NCBI GenBank assembly: GCA_949471785.1
Contig: CASWRE010000008.1
Span: 1 to 64,000 of the forward strand
Length of the DNA stretch: 64,000 nt
Source of the DNA: an uncultured Lachnospiraceae bacterium
GTDB taxonomy: Bacteria; Bacillota; Clostridia; Lachnospirales; Lachnospiraceae
Reading direction: 5' to 3'
In this document: positions 53,675-63,629 of the stretch, in pieces
Position numbering within the stretch: position 1 is the first letter of the stretch
Layout of the letters: each line of letters opens with the position of its first letter
Made by a program: the position numbers and the translations under genes
Notes under the pieces: model-generated
The model's database searches: none
The model's input: the letters and a program-made list of their open reading frames with translations, nothing else
What the model was told of the DNA's origin: nothing

Positions 53675-53896
53675 ATGTATTTTGATACGATTGCAAGGCT
53701 TGTTTCCGAACGTATTGGCTGTGATGTTTCCACCATTAAGCCGGAGAGTACATTCTCTGAGCTGGGTATTGATTCTCTGGATACCGTGGAGCTTCTGATG
53801 AATCTGGAGGACGAGATCGGCATTGAGATCGAGCTGGATGAGAAGGTGGCGACGATAGACGATCTGGACAAATTTATCCAGAGCAGACAGGGTTGA
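53675..53896 (+). CDS. acpP: Acyl carrier protein
   Basis: 73 residues, with phosphopantetheine serine in ELGIDSLDTVELL, preceded by TTGGGAGGACTTTTTT. Shuttles acyl chains in type II fatty acid synthesis. First gene of the operon; fabK begins 4 bases after its stop. Confidence 0.96.
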   Translation: MYFDTIARLVSERIGCDVSTIKPESTFSELGIDSLDTVELLMNLEDEIGIEIELDEKVATIDDLDKFIQSRQG

Positions 53897-53900
53897 GAAG

Positions 53901-54845
53901 ATGATACAATCAAAAATTTGTGAAATACTGGGCATTACTTATCCTGTCTTCCAGGGGGGAATGGCCTGGATTGCGGACGGCAGGCTGGCGGCCGCCGTGT
54001 CGGAGGGCGGCGGTCTGGGGATCGTCGCGGCGGGGAACGCTCCGGGGACGTACGTCCGGGAGCAGATCCGCGTGGCCAGGTCCATGACAGATAAGCCGGT
54101 GGGGGTAAATATTATGCTGATGAGCCCCTTTGCTGATGAGGTCGCCGCGGTTGCCGCAGAGGAAAAAGTGGAGGCCGTGACAACGGGCGCCGGTAATCCC
54201 GCCAAATATATGGCGGCCTGGAAGGCGGCCGGGATCAAGGTGATGCCGGTGGTTCCCTCAGTGGCCATGGCGAAGCTGATGACCCGTCTGGGCGCTTCGG
54301 CCCTGATCGCGGAAGGCGGTGAGAGCGGCGGCCATGTTGGAGAGTTGACCACCATGGTGCTGGTGCCCCAGATCTGCGACGCCACCAGCCTGCCGGTGAT
54401 TGCGGCGGGCGGTATCGCGGACGGCAGAGGCGTGGCGGCGGCATTCATGCTGGGAGCCTGCGGCGTCCAGATGGGCACCCGGTTCTTAAGCGCCAGCGAG
54501 TGCAGTATCCATCCCGCTTATAAAGAGAAGATCCTGAAAGCCACGGATCTGTGCACGATGGTGACGGGGAAACGGCTGGGCCACCCGGTCCGCAGCCTGC
54601 GCACGCCCTTTGCCCGCGAATACGCAAAGGCAGAGTACGGCGGGATGCCTGACGACGAGCTGGAAGCTCTGGCCACGGGTACGCTGCGAAAGGCGGTTCA
54701 GGAGGGAGACAACAAAGAAGGCTGTTTCCTCGCCGGACAGATTGCCGCCATGGTGAAAAAGGAGCAGCCCGCAGCCGAGATTATCAAAGAGGTCATGGAG
54801 GAGGCGGAGCCTGTATTAAGGAGGGCGCCGTCATGGATAAAATAG
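53901..54845 (+). CDS. fabK: Enoyl-ACP reductase II, flavin dependent
   Basis: 314 residues, FMN-TIM barrel related to nitronate monooxygenases: YPVFQGGMAWIADGRLAAAV, GESGGHVG, VIAAGGIADGRG and GACGVQMGTRFL. FabK catalyses the last step of each elongation cycle and replaces FabI. Overlaps fabD by 13 bases. Confidence 0.94.
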   Translation: MIQSKICEILGITYPVFQGGMAWIADGRLAAAVSEGGGLGIVAAGNAPGTYVREQIRVARSMTDKPVGVNIMLMSPFADEVAAVAAEEKVEAVTTGAGNPAKYMAAWKAAGIKVMPVVPSVAMAKLMTRLGASALIAEGGESGGHVGELTTMVLVPQICDATSLPVIAAGGIADGRGVAAAFMLGACGVQMGTRFLSASECSIHPAYKEKILKATDLCTMVTGKRLGHPVRSLRTPFAREYAKAEYGGMPDDELEALATGTLRKAVQEGDNKEGCFLAGQIAAMVKKEQPAAEIIKEVMEEAEPVLRRAPSWIK

Positions 54846-55822
54846 CCTTTCTGTTTTCCGGACAGGGGGATCAGTATCCCGGCATGGGAAAGGAATTATG
54901 TGTACGATACGGGGCGGCGGCCCGCGTATTTGAGCTCTGCGACAGTATCCGGCCGGGAACCGGCGCCCAGTGTTTTGAGGGAACGGAGGAGGAACTGAAG
55001 GAGACGAAGAACACGCAGCCGTGCCTGTTCGCCATGGAGCTGGCCGCGGCGGCGGTACTTATGGACAAAGGTATCCGGCCGGCGGCAGTGGCAGGCTTCT
55101 CCCTGGGAGAGGTCGTGGCCGCCACGGCGGCGGGGCTGTTTGATGCCGGTACGGGATTCCGGCTGGTGTGCCGCAGGGGCGAGCTGATGCAGCGGGAAGC
55201 TGAAAAATATGATACGGCTATGGCGGCCGTCGTGAAGCTTACGCCTGAGAAGGTGGAGGAGATCTGCGGTAAATACCCGGGGATATATCCTGTGAATTTC
55301 AACTGTCCCGGGCAGATCACCGTGTCGGGGCTGGCAGACCGAATGCCGGCGTTTGCCGCCGATGTCAAGGCGGCCGGCGGCAGGGCTGTTCCGCTGAAAG
55401 TAAAGGGGGCTTTTCATTCTCCGTTTATGAAGGAAGCAGCTTCGGCTTTTGCCGGAGAGCTGGCGAAAGTATGCGGCCGTGATTCCCAAAATGCGGAACA
55501 GAGCCGCGTTGCGGCGAAGCCTGACGGGAAAGAAAGCGCGGCTCCGTCCGACGGGACAGTACAGCCAGAGATCGTCATTTACTCGAATGTCACGGCAAAG
55601 CCCTATACCGATGACATAGCGGAGCTGCTGTCCACGCAGATCTGCAGTCCGGTGCGATGGGAGAAGCTCATTCGGAATATGATCGCTGCCGGGGTGGATA
55701 CCTTTGTGGAGATCGGGCCGGGAAAGACCTTGACGAATATGATGAAAAAAATCGACGCCCAGGTAAAGGTCTGCTGTGTGGCGGAGCTGTCATCAGTCTG
55801 GACGACACTGGGTGTAGAATAA
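54833..55822 (+). CDS. fabD: Malonyl-CoA:ACP transacylase
   Basis: 329 residues. Active site GFSLGE (Ser 90) and GAFHSPFM (His 195). Loads malonyl onto ACP. An insertion of about 30 hydrophilic residues at 214-245 (KPDGKESAAPSDGT) separates the two final strands; FabDs are usually near 310 residues. Confidence 0.94.
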   Translation: MDKIAFLFSGQGDQYPGMGKELCVRYGAAARVFELCDSIRPGTGAQCFEGTEEELKETKNTQPCLFAMELAAAAVLMDKGIRPAAVAGFSLGEVVAATAAGLFDAGTGFRLVCRRGELMQREAEKYDTAMAAVVKLTPEKVEEICGKYPGIYPVNFNCPGQITVSGLADRMPAFAADVKAAGGRAVPLKVKGAFHSPFMKEAASAFAGELAKVCGRDSQNAEQSRVAAKPDGKESAAPSDGTVQPEIVIYSNVTAKPYTDDIAELLSTQICSPVRWEKLIRNMIAAGVDTFVEIGPGKTLTNMMKKIDAQVKVCCVAELSSVWTTLGVE

Positions 55823-55906
55823 AAGAGCAGCCGGTTTGAGGCGAAACAATGCCGGAGGAAGCAGCCGGCCGGAGGGGCAGACGGGCAGTTTGCCGGAGGT
55901 AGAAGA

Positions 55907-56635
55907 ATGTTAAAAGGAAAAGTTGCCGTGGTGACCGGCGGTTCCCGGGGAATCGGACGGGCCATCGCGGAAAAATTTGCGTCTCTGGGCGTGCATGTGG
56001 CGGTGGTTTATGCGGGCAATGCAAAGGCTGCCGCCGAGGTTTGCCGGATCTGCGGCCGGGAGTACGGGGTGAAGGCGGCGGCCTATTGCTGTGATGTGTC
56101 GGATTTTGAGGCCGTAAAGAAGACGGTGGCCGCCGTTAAAGAGGATTTTGGCGCGGTGCACATTCTGGTCAACAATGCGGGTATTACCCGGGACGGCCTG
56201 GCCGCCCGGATGAAAGAGGAGGATTTTGACCGGGTGATAGCGGTCAATTTGAAGGGCGCTTTTCACATGATCCGCCACTGCGCCCCTCTGTTTATCCGCG
56301 GCCGGGAGGGCTGTATTATCAATATTGCCTCGGTTACGGGCCTGATGGGCAATGCCGGGCAGTGTAATTATGCCGCTTCCAAGGCTGGCCTCATCGGATT
56401 GACTAAAACGATTGCCAGAGAGCTGGCCCCCCGGGGGATTCGGTGCAACGCAATCGCCCCCGGCTTTATCGCCACGGATATGACCGGTAATCAGACGGAA
56501 AACCCGATGCTTCAGATGATTCCGCTGGGCAGGATGGGAGAAGCCGACGATGTGGCGGAGGCCGCCGCGTATCTGGCGTCCGCAAAATATGTGACCGGAG
56601 ACGTGCTGCGGGTAGATGGCGGCATTGCGATGTGA
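55907..56635 (+). CDS. fabG: 3-oxoacyl-ACP reductase
   Basis: 242 residues, SDR: VTGGSRGIGRAIA nucleotide motif, NNAGI, catalytic Ser, YAASKAG Tyr-Lys. Reduces beta-ketoacyl-ACP with NADPH. Preceded by GGAGGTAGAAG. Confidence 0.95.
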   Translation: MLKGKVAVVTGGSRGIGRAIAEKFASLGVHVAVVYAGNAKAAAEVCRICGREYGVKAAAYCCDVSDFEAVKKTVAAVKEDFGAVHILVNNAGITRDGLAARMKEEDFDRVIAVNLKGAFHMIRHCAPLFIRGREGCIINIASVTGLMGNAGQCNYAASKAGLIGLTKTIARELAPRGIRCNAIAPGFIATDMTGNQTENPMLQMIPLGRMGEADDVAEAAAYLASAKYVTGDVLRVDGGIAM

Positions 56636-56680
56636 CGGCCGTTTGGGCCGCGGTAGTATACATGATTAAGGAGATAGATT

Positions 56681-57919
56681 ATGAGCGAAAATCGAAGAGC
56701 CGTCGTCACGGGAATCGGCGCGGTTACGCCCCTGGGCAACACGGCTTCTGAGACCTGGGAAGCCATGAAGGCAGGGAAAAACGGGATTGCCCCCATCACC
56801 CTTTTTGACACGACGGGTTATAAGGCACGCCTGGGCGCCGAAGTGAAGGGCTTTGATCCGACGGAGTATATGGAGAAAATCGAAACCCTGCGCACAGATC
56901 GCTATGCCCAGTTTGCGGCGGCGGCGGCGGAGCAGGCGGTAGAGGAGAGCGGCATTACGGGAGCCGTGGAGCCGGAGCGGTTTGCGGTCCAGTTCGGTGC
57001 AGGCATCGGAGGTATCGGTACTTTTGAGAACGAGTATGCGAAGCTGCGGGACAGAGGCCCCCGTCGGGTGTCCGCCCTGTTTATTCCCATGATGATTGCC
57101 AATATGGCGGCGGGCCTGATTGCGATCCGGCATGACTGCCGGGGTTCGGCCATGCCGTCGGTGACGGCCTGTGCTTCCGGTTCCAACGCCATCGGAGAAG
57201 CCCTGCGCATGATCCGCCACGGTTACGCCGACGCGGTAATTACCGGCGGCGCGGAGGCGGCCATTACGGCGTCCGCTGTGGCGGGGTTTGTCAATATGCA
57301 GGCCCTTTCGACTTCTGATGACCTGAATGCGGCGTCTCTGCCCTTTGATAAGAGGAGGAACGGCTTTGTGATCGGCGAGGGAGCCGTGGCTCTGGTGTTG
57401 GAGGAGTACGGGCATGCAAAAGCCCGGGGAGCCAGGATTTACGGCGAGGTATGCGGCTACGGCTCTACCTGTGACGCCCATCATATCACCGCGCCCCATC
57501 CGGAGGCCCGCGGCGGCGCCAGAGCCATGACGGACGCCATGGCGGAAGCCGGTTATACCGGCGAAGATCTGGTTTATATCAATGCCCACGGCACAGGCAC
57601 GCCGATGAATGATGTGGTAGAAACCATGGCCATCAAGAAAGCCCTCGGTGAAGACGCCGCCCGCAGAGCCCTGGTCAGCTCCACGAAATCCATGACCGGA
57701 CATATGCTGGGAGCGGCGGGAGCCGTAGAGGCTATGGCCTGTCTGCTGGCCCTGGAGGAGGGAATTGTTCCTCCCACCATTAATCTGTCGGAGCAGGACG
57801 AGGCCTGTGATCTGAATTGTGTGGCGGGCACAGCGCAGAAAGCGGAGATTACTCTGGCCCTGTCCAATTCTCTGGGCTTTGGCGGACATAATGCCTGTCT
57901 GGCTTTTAGAAAGGTGTAA
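56681..57919 (+). CDS. fabF: 3-oxoacyl-ACP synthase II
   Basis: 412 residues. Catalytic Cys in VTACASGSNAIG, His residues in INAHGTGTPMND and KSMTGHMLGAAGA. Condenses malonyl-ACP with acyl-ACP. FabH, the initiation synthase, is not in this operon. Confidence 0.95.
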   Translation: MSENRRAVVTGIGAVTPLGNTASETWEAMKAGKNGIAPITLFDTTGYKARLGAEVKGFDPTEYMEKIETLRTDRYAQFAAAAAEQAVEESGITGAVEPERFAVQFGAGIGGIGTFENEYAKLRDRGPRRVSALFIPMMIANMAAGLIAIRHDCRGSAMPSVTACASGSNAIGEALRMIRHGYADAVITGGAEAAITASAVAGFVNMQALSTSDDLNAASLPFDKRRNGFVIGEGAVALVLEEYGHAKARGARIYGEVCGYGSTCDAHHITAPHPEARGGARAMTDAMAEAGYTGEDLVYINAHGTGTPMNDVVETMAIKKALGEDAARRALVSSTKSMTGHMLGAAGAVEAMACLLALEEGIVPPTINLSEQDEACDLNCVAGTAQKAEITLALSNSLGFGGHNACLAFRKV

Positions 57920-57923
57920 ACGT

Positions 57924-58382
57924 ATGAAGGAATCAGATATTCGAAAATATGCGGGGCTGATGCAGGAGCTGGGCCTCACCGGCCTGGAGATCACGGAAGG
58001 CGATCAGGTGGTGCGCCTGGAGAAAAACGCTCCGGCTCCGGAAACCATTGTAGTGGATGCAGGGAAAGCTGCGGCGGTTCCGTCCGCGGCTTCCGGGCCG
58101 GCAGAAAAGAAAGACGCGGATTATGTCAGTGTAAAATCCCCTCTGGTAGGCGTGTTTTACGCGGCTCCGGCCGAAAATGCGGAACCTTATGTGTCCATGG
58201 GCGATCAGGTGAAAAAGGGTCAGACCCTGTGTGTCATTGAAGCCATGAAGCTGATGAATGAAATATCCGCCGAGGAGGAGGGCACGATAACGGAGATCTG
58301 CGTGACCAACGGCCAGATGGTGGAGTTCGGTACGGAACTGTTCCGTATCAGTAATCATTCTGTATCTGCGGAAAGGTGGTAA
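57924..58382 (+). CDS. accB: Acetyl-CoA carboxylase biotin carboxyl carrier protein
   Basis: 152 residues from ATG 57924 (MKESDIRKY); the upstream frame overlaps fabF. C-terminal biotinyl domain with the biotin lysine in CVIEAMKLMNEI; Ala/Pro linker around residues 35-60. Carries the carboxyl group between AccC and AccAD. Confidence 0.95.
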   Translation: MKESDIRKYAGLMQELGLTGLEITEGDQVVRLEKNAPAPETIVVDAGKAAAVPSAASGPAEKKDADYVSVKSPLVGVFYAAPAENAEPYVSMGDQVKKGQTLCVIEAMKLMNEISAEEEGTITEICVTNGQMVEFGTELFRISNHSVSAERW

Positions 58383-58386
58383 ACCA

Positions 58387-58809
58387 GTGAATCGGAGAGA
58401 GATTATGAACATTCTGCCCCACAGAGACGCGATGCTTCTGCTGGACGAGGCGGAGAGCCGGGACGGCGCGGCAGTGGGCCGTTACCATGTTCGCGGCGAC
58501 GAATTTTTTCTGCAAGGACATTTTCCCGGCCATCCGGTGGTACCTGGGGTCATTCTCTGTGAGATCCTGGCCCAGTCCGCCTGCGTCCTGATGCAGGACG
58601 TCATGGAGGAGGGGAAGCTGCCCGTTTACACGGGACTGAATAATGTCAAATTCCGTGCTCCCGTTAAACCGGGGGATACGGTAGAAGCCCGATGCCATAT
58701 CAAAAAGGCAAAGCATCCTTTCTATTTTGCGGAAGGGACGATAATGGTGGGAGAGAAACTTTGCGTTTCCGCAGAATTTTCTTTTGCCGTGACAGAGGCG
58801 GCGTTATGA
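58387..58809 (+). CDS. fabZ: 3-hydroxyacyl-ACP dehydratase
   Basis: 140 residues with hot-dog fold motif LPHRDAMLLLDE, FLQGHFPGHPVVPGV (His and catalytic Glu region). Dehydrates 3-hydroxyacyl-ACP. GTG-start at 58387 directly after accB. Confidence 0.94.
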   Translation: MNRREIMNILPHRDAMLLLDEAESRDGAAVGRYHVRGDEFFLQGHFPGHPVVPGVILCEILAQSACVLMQDVMEEGKLPVYTGLNNVKFRAPVKPGDTVEARCHIKKAKHPFYFAEGTIMVGEKLCVSAEFSFAVTEAAL

Positions 58810-58874
58810 CGCTGAGAATAACACATGCTGCTTTTTGGGCCTTTGGCTTTGACGGCATTACAGGAGAATAAATT

Positions 58875-60182
58875 ATGTTTTCAAAAATACTCGTTGCCAA
58901 TCGGGGAGAGATTGCTGTCCGGATCATCCGGGCCTGCAAAGAGATGGGTGTGGCCACGGTGGCAGTATATTCGGAAGCGGACAGAGACGCTCTTCATGTG
59001 GCTCTGGCCGATCAGAGTTATTGTATCGGCGGCCCGGAGGCCGCAGACAGCTATCTGAATGAGAACCAGATTATCAGCACGGCGATTCTGGCGGGAGCTC
59101 AGGCCATCCATCCCGGATACGGTTTTTTATCGGAAAACGCCCATTTTGCCCGCCTTTGCCAAAGACACGGCCTGGTATTTATCGGGCCTGATCCGGACAG
59201 CATGGACAGGCTCAGCGATAAAGCCATGCTGAAAGAGCTGATAAGAGATACGGGTCTTACGGTCATTCCCGGAACCAGGGCCGTGGCGTCTCCCGAGGAG
59301 GCGCGGGAAGCCGCGGGGAAGCTGGGTTTCCCTGTCATGCTGAAGGCCTGCGCCGGCGGCGGGGGCCGGGGTATCCGGCTGATCCAGTCGGCGGACGAGA
59401 TCCAGGACGCCTGGCAGCAGGCCACCAAGGAGGCCGTAAGCGCCTTTGGAGACGGCTCCGTATACCTGGAAAAATATATTTTTCCGGCCCGGCATGTGGA
59501 GCTGCAGATCCTGGCCGATGAGTATCAGAATGCCGTCTGTCTGGGCGACCGGGATTGTTCGATGCAGCGCCGCCATCAGAAGCTGGTGGAGGAGACGCCC
59601 TCTCCCGGCGTGACCGACGAGCAGCGGGAAAAAATTATGGCTCTGGCCGTGGAGGCAGTGAAAAAGATCGGTTATGTGGGGGCGGGCACCCTGGAATTCC
59701 TTTATGACCGCGACGGTAATTTCTGGTTTATGGAAATCAACCTGCGCCTGCAGGTGGAGCACTGCGTGACGGAGATGCTGACCGGTTTTGATCTGGTGAA
59801 ATGGCAGATCCGTATCGCCGCGGGGATACCGCTTAATTTCACCCAAAAGGATGTACGCATGGACGGCTCGGCCATTGAGTGCCGTATCAACGCCTCAAGC
59901 TGCGGCGTCCTGGAGATGCTTCATGTGCCCGGGGGTCCTTTTGTGCGGTTCGATACCTGCCTTATGGAAGGGACGGAGGTGACGCCCTATTATGACTCTC
60001 TGCTGGGCAAGCTGGTGGTCCAGGCAAAGACCAGGGAAGAGGCCCTGCGGAAACTCCGGGCAGCCCTGTGCGAGCTGGTGATCCGGGGGATCTCTACCAA
60101 TATCGAAGAGCAGCTGCGTATCGTGGAGGATGAGCGTTTTACTTTGGGCAGTTATGACTTAACATTTATGGGAAACAGGTGA
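58875..60182 (+). CDS. accC: Acetyl-CoA carboxylase biotin carboxylase
   Basis: 435 residues, ATP-grasp: KILVANRGEIAVRIIRAC, KACAGGGGRGIRL, NLRLQVEHCVTEM. Carboxylates biotin on AccB with bicarbonate and ATP. Slightly shorter than the 450-residue norm. accD begins four bases after its stop. Confidence 0.96.
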   Translation: MFSKILVANRGEIAVRIIRACKEMGVATVAVYSEADRDALHVALADQSYCIGGPEAADSYLNENQIISTAILAGAQAIHPGYGFLSENAHFARLCQRHGLVFIGPDPDSMDRLSDKAMLKELIRDTGLTVIPGTRAVASPEEAREAAGKLGFPVMLKACAGGGGRGIRLIQSADEIQDAWQQATKEAVSAFGDGSVYLEKYIFPARHVELQILADEYQNAVCLGDRDCSMQRRHQKLVEETPSPGVTDEQREKIMALAVEAVKKIGYVGAGTLEFLYDRDGNFWFMEINLRLQVEHCVTEMLTGFDLVKWQIRIAAGIPLNFTQKDVRMDGSAIECRINASSCGVLEMLHVPGGPFVRFDTCLMEGTEVTPYYDSLLGKLVVQAKTREEALRKLRAALCELVIRGISTNIEEQLRIVEDERFTLGSYDLTFMGNR

Positions 60183-60186
60183 CGAT

Positions 60187-61062
60187 ATGGCGATCATTAA
60201 TTTTTTGAAACCGAAAAATAAATTGGAAGAGGGAGGCCGCACCGCGGCCCCCGTGCAGCGGGATGAGGGAGAGCCGGAGAAAAAATGTCCCAACTGCCAT
60301 AAGGATATTCCGTTAAGCCGCCTGTGGGCCAATCATCTTGTCTGTGCCTGCGGCCATCATTTCCGTATGAAAGCCCGCCAACATATCGGCGTAGTGGCGG
60401 ATAAAGGCAGCTTTCAGGAACTGTACGATGAGAAAATAGCGTCGAATCCCCTTCAGTTTCCCGGCTATGGGGAAAAGGTGGACACTGTGCGTCTGGCCAG
60501 CGGCGAGAGGGAGGCAGTGATCTGCGGGACGGCCCGGGTGGGCGGCCAGGCGTGCTGCCTGTTTGCCATGGAGCCCTATTTTATGATGGGCAGCATGGGC
60601 AGCGCCGTGGGTGAGAAGATCACCGCTTTATTTGAATATGCCGCCGAAAAACGGCTTCCCGTGATTGGTTTTACCGTCTCCGGCGGAGCCCGGATGCAGG
60701 AGGGGTTGCTGTCCCTGATGCAGATGGCCAAGACCAGCGCGGCGGTAAAGCGTCACAGCGATCAGGGGCTTTTATATATTGCCGTGCTCACCGACCCCAC
60801 CACCGGCGGCGTCACTGCCAGCTTCGCCATGGAAGCGGATATCATTCTGGCAGAACCCGGAGCTACCGTAGGATTTGCCGGCGCCCGGGTGGTGAAGCAG
60901 ACGACGAGAAAGGCTCTGCCGGGGGGGTTTCAGACCGCCGAGTTTGTGCAGGAGCACGGCTTTATCGACGCTATTGTCCCCCGCAGTAACCAGAAGCAGC
61001 AGCTTACGGAGCTTTTGAAGATGCATAATGGAGGGTGTGTGGATGAGTCAGACGCCATATGA
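60187..61062 (+). CDS. accD: Acetyl-CoA carboxylase carboxyltransferase beta subunit
   Basis: 291 residues. Zinc ribbon CPNCHKDI...CACGHHF near residues 36-60, then crotonase-like carboxyltransferase domain (VGGQACCLFAMEPYFMMGSMG; SGGARMQEG). Transfers the carboxyl from biotin to acetyl-CoA. It overlaps accA by 20 bases. Confidence 0.95.
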   Translation: MAIINFLKPKNKLEEGGRTAAPVQRDEGEPEKKCPNCHKDIPLSRLWANHLVCACGHHFRMKARQHIGVVADKGSFQELYDEKIASNPLQFPGYGEKVDTVRLASGEREAVICGTARVGGQACCLFAMEPYFMMGSMGSAVGEKITALFEYAAEKRLPVIGFTVSGGARMQEGLLSLMQMAKTSAAVKRHSDQGLLYIAVLTDPTTGGVTASFAMEADIILAEPGATVGFAGARVVKQTTRKALPGGFQTAEFVQEHGFIDAIVPRSNQKQQLTELLKMHNGGCVDESDAI

Positions 61063-61831
61063 CAGAGTGAAATTAGCCCGCGGCAGCGGCAGGCCCACCG
61101 GGCTTGATTATATCGGCAATATTTTTAAAGGTTTTATGGAATTTCACGGAGACCGCCGTTTTGGCGACGATCCCGCCATTGTAGGCGGCATTGCCAGGCT
61201 GAATGGCAGTCCGGTGACCGTGATTGCCATCGAGAAAGGACATACGGCCAGGGAGCGGGCAAAGCGCAACTTTGGCGCGCCTCATCCTGAGGGGTACCGC
61301 AAAGCCCTGCGCCTGATGAAGCAGGCGGAGAAATTCGGCCGGCCTGTGGTCTGCTTTATCGACACGTCCGGAGCTTACTGCGGTGTGAGCGCCGAGGCCA
61401 GAGGCCAGGGCCAGGCCATTGCGGAAAATCTGTGGGAGATGTCCACCCTGTGCGTACCGATCATTTCGATCCTGATCGGGGAGGGCGGCAGCGGCGGAGC
61501 GCTGGCTCTGGCCGTGGCGGATCGGGTGTGGATGTTGCAGAACGCCGTGTATTCCGTCATTTCTCCCGAGGGCTGCGCCAGCATTCTCTGGAAGGATGCG
61601 GGCAAAGCCGAGAATGCCGCGGCAAGTCTGAAGCTTACGGCGGAGGACGCTAAAAGCCTGGGAGTCATCGAGCAGATTCTTTCGGAAAATGAAATTGGTC
61701 AGAAGCCTTTTTATGATCGCATCCGGACTTTGCTGGACAGGGAGTTTCAGACGCTTTCCCGTGATCCGGACCTGGTCGGCAGGCGGTATGAGAGATTCCG
61801 CCGTATAGGAGCGGATGCGCCGGTCAGGTAA
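61043..61831 (+). CDS. accA: Acetyl-CoA carboxylase carboxyltransferase alpha subunit
   Basis: 262 residues from ATG 61043 behind GGAGGGTGTGTGG (ATG 61028 is the alternative). DRRFGDDPAIVGGIA, DTSGAYCGVSAEARGQGQAIA, GEGGSGGALALAVAD are typical. Pairs with AccD. The last gene of the acetyl-CoA carboxylase set; the acyl-CoA synthetase follows 90 bases on. Confidence 0.95.
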   Translation: MSQTPYDRVKLARGSGRPTGLDYIGNIFKGFMEFHGDRRFGDDPAIVGGIARLNGSPVTVIAIEKGHTARERAKRNFGAPHPEGYRKALRLMKQAEKFGRPVVCFIDTSGAYCGVSAEARGQGQAIAENLWEMSTLCVPIISILIGEGGSGGALALAVADRVWMLQNAVYSVISPEGCASILWKDAGKAENAAASLKLTAEDAKSLGVIEQILSENEIGQKPFYDRIRTLLDREFQTLSRDPDLVGRRYERFRRIGADAPVR

Positions 61832-61921
61832 AGGGAGCGCGGTATTTCGGGGCGGCTGATGAAATCGAAAGTCCGGGCGAGACGGGCATGGGGGCCTGAG
61901 GGTCAGAGGTAAGGAGTAAAT

Positions 61922-63547
61922 ATGGGTATATATCAAAAATACTGTAAAGAAATCGTAGACGAATCCGGGGCATTGCAGAAATTTACGCTGGATTATCCCG
62001 ACAATTTCAATTTCGGCTACGACGTGGTGGACGCCGTTGCCGATAAGACGCCGAATAAGCGGGCCATGGTCTGGTGTAATACCGAAAATGAAGAGCACAT
62101 ATTTTCTTTCGGAGATGTCAAACGGTACAGCAACCGAATGGCTAACGTGTTCCGAAGAGCAGGGATCGGGCGCGGCGACCGGGTAATGCTGGTGTTGAAA
62201 CGCCACTATGAGTACTGGTTTGCGGTGGTAGCCCTCCACAAGCTGGGAGCCGTGGCGATTCCGGCTACCCATATGCTGACGGTAAAGGATTTTGCCTACC
62301 GCATCGAGACCTCCCGGGTGAAAGGCATCGTCTGTACTGTCCAGAACGATATTCCGAAAAAGATCCGGACGGCCCTGGGAACGCTGCAGGTATCTCCGAA
62401 ACTCTGGTGCGTACAGGCTGAGGCGGAAGGTTTTGAGAATCTAACCCGCGCCATGGAAATGGAGGGAGAAAATTTCTCAAGAGTGGAAACCCATGTGACA
62501 GACCCGATGCTGATCTATTATACGTCCGGGACTACAGCCAGCCCTAAGGGGGTAATCCACGATTTTTCTTATCCGCTGGCTCATATTGTGACGGCGAAAT
62601 ACTGGCAGCAGGCGGAGGAGGGAGGCTTACATTTCACCGTGGCCGAAACCGGCTGGGCGAAAGCTTCCTGGGGTAAGATTTACGGCCAGTGGCTGGTCGG
62701 CAGCGCGGTTATGGTCTTTGACTTTGACAATTTTGAGCCCAGGCAGCTGGCCGCGATCATCAATCGCTATGGCGTGACTTCCTTTTGCGCGCCGCCCACC
62801 GTGTATCGCTATCTGGTCCGCAAGGGCGTTCCGGACATGCCGAAGCTGCGGCATGCCTCCACGGCCGGAGAGACGCTGGCAGCGGAGGTGTTCCGGCAGT
62901 TTACGGCGCGCACGGGTATTCCTCTTTGCGAGGGGTACGGCCAGACGGAGACCACCCTTCTGATGGCAAATTTCAGGGGGCATACCCCGGTGGAGGGGTC
63001 TATGGGAACGATATCGCCCCTTTACAACATTGAGCTTCGCGGCAGAGACGGCGCTCCCGTTCCGGTGGGTGAAATCGGCGAGGTGGTGATCCTCCCTCCC
63101 GAAAACGGCCGGCAGCCCGGGGTTTTCGGGGGCTATATGGACAACGAGGAGCAGTACCGCCATGTATGGCGGGGCGGTGTATACCACACCGGGGATGCGG
63201 CCCGTCAGGACGAGAACGGCCGCTTCTGGTTCCACGGCCGTTTCGATGAAATCATTAAGACCGGCGGCTTCCGGGTGGGCCCTCACGAGGTGGAAGAGGT
63301 ATTGATGGAACACCCGGGCGTGCTGGAGTGCAGTGTATTCGGTATCCCCGATAAGCTCCGGGGCCAGGCGATCAAGGCGGTGGTGGTTCCCTGCGACGGT
63401 TTTGAGGCGTCCCGGGAGCTGGGTATGGAGATCAGGGATTTCTGTAATAAGAAGCTGGCGGAATATAAGTGGATTCGTGTTCTGGAATTTGCGGAAGAGC
63501 TGCCTAAGACTATCAGCGGGAAAACCAGAAAAGTGGAACTGGCATAG
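61922..63547 (+). CDS. AMP-forming acyl-CoA synthetase, medium-chain type
   Basis: 541 residues, ANL superfamily: YYTSGTTASPKGVIHD (phosphate loop), EGYGQTETTLLMANF, YHTGDAARQDENGRFWFHGR and the C-terminal Lys in LPKTISGKTRKVEL. Similar to MACS-type butyryl/medium-chain acyl-CoA ligases. It follows accA with its own GTAAGGAG site; activating exogenous fatty acids would fit next to the synthesis operon, but the substrate is inferred. Confidence 0.9.
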   Translation: MGIYQKYCKEIVDESGALQKFTLDYPDNFNFGYDVVDAVADKTPNKRAMVWCNTENEEHIFSFGDVKRYSNRMANVFRRAGIGRGDRVMLVLKRHYEYWFAVVALHKLGAVAIPATHMLTVKDFAYRIETSRVKGIVCTVQNDIPKKIRTALGTLQVSPKLWCVQAEAEGFENLTRAMEMEGENFSRVETHVTDPMLIYYTSGTTASPKGVIHDFSYPLAHIVTAKYWQQAEEGGLHFTVAETGWAKASWGKIYGQWLVGSAVMVFDFDNFEPRQLAAIINRYGVTSFCAPPTVYRYLVRKGVPDMPKLRHASTAGETLAAEVFRQFTARTGIPLCEGYGQTETTLLMANFRGHTPVEGSMGTISPLYNIELRGRDGAPVPVGEIGEVVILPPENGRQPGVFGGYMDNEEQYRHVWRGGVYHTGDAARQDENGRFWFHGRFDEIIKTGGFRVGPHEVEEVLMEHPGVLECSVFGIPDKLRGQAIKAVVVPCDGFEASRELGMEIRDFCNKKLAEYKWIRVLEFAEELPKTISGKTRKVELA

Positions 63548-63565
63548 AAATAGGGAATTATTATG

Positions 63566-63603
63566 GGTAGGCATATCCGGCGAAGGGATGTCTGCCTTTT
63601 TTT
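63566..63603 (+). terminator. Terminator after the acyl-CoA synthetase
   Basis: GGTAGGCATATCC (63566-63578) pairs with GGGATGTCTGCC (63585-63596) with one mismatch, followed by seven T. Confidence 0.75.
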
Positions 63604-63629
63604 GGCTGTTCATCGCTCCTTTTTTCGTG

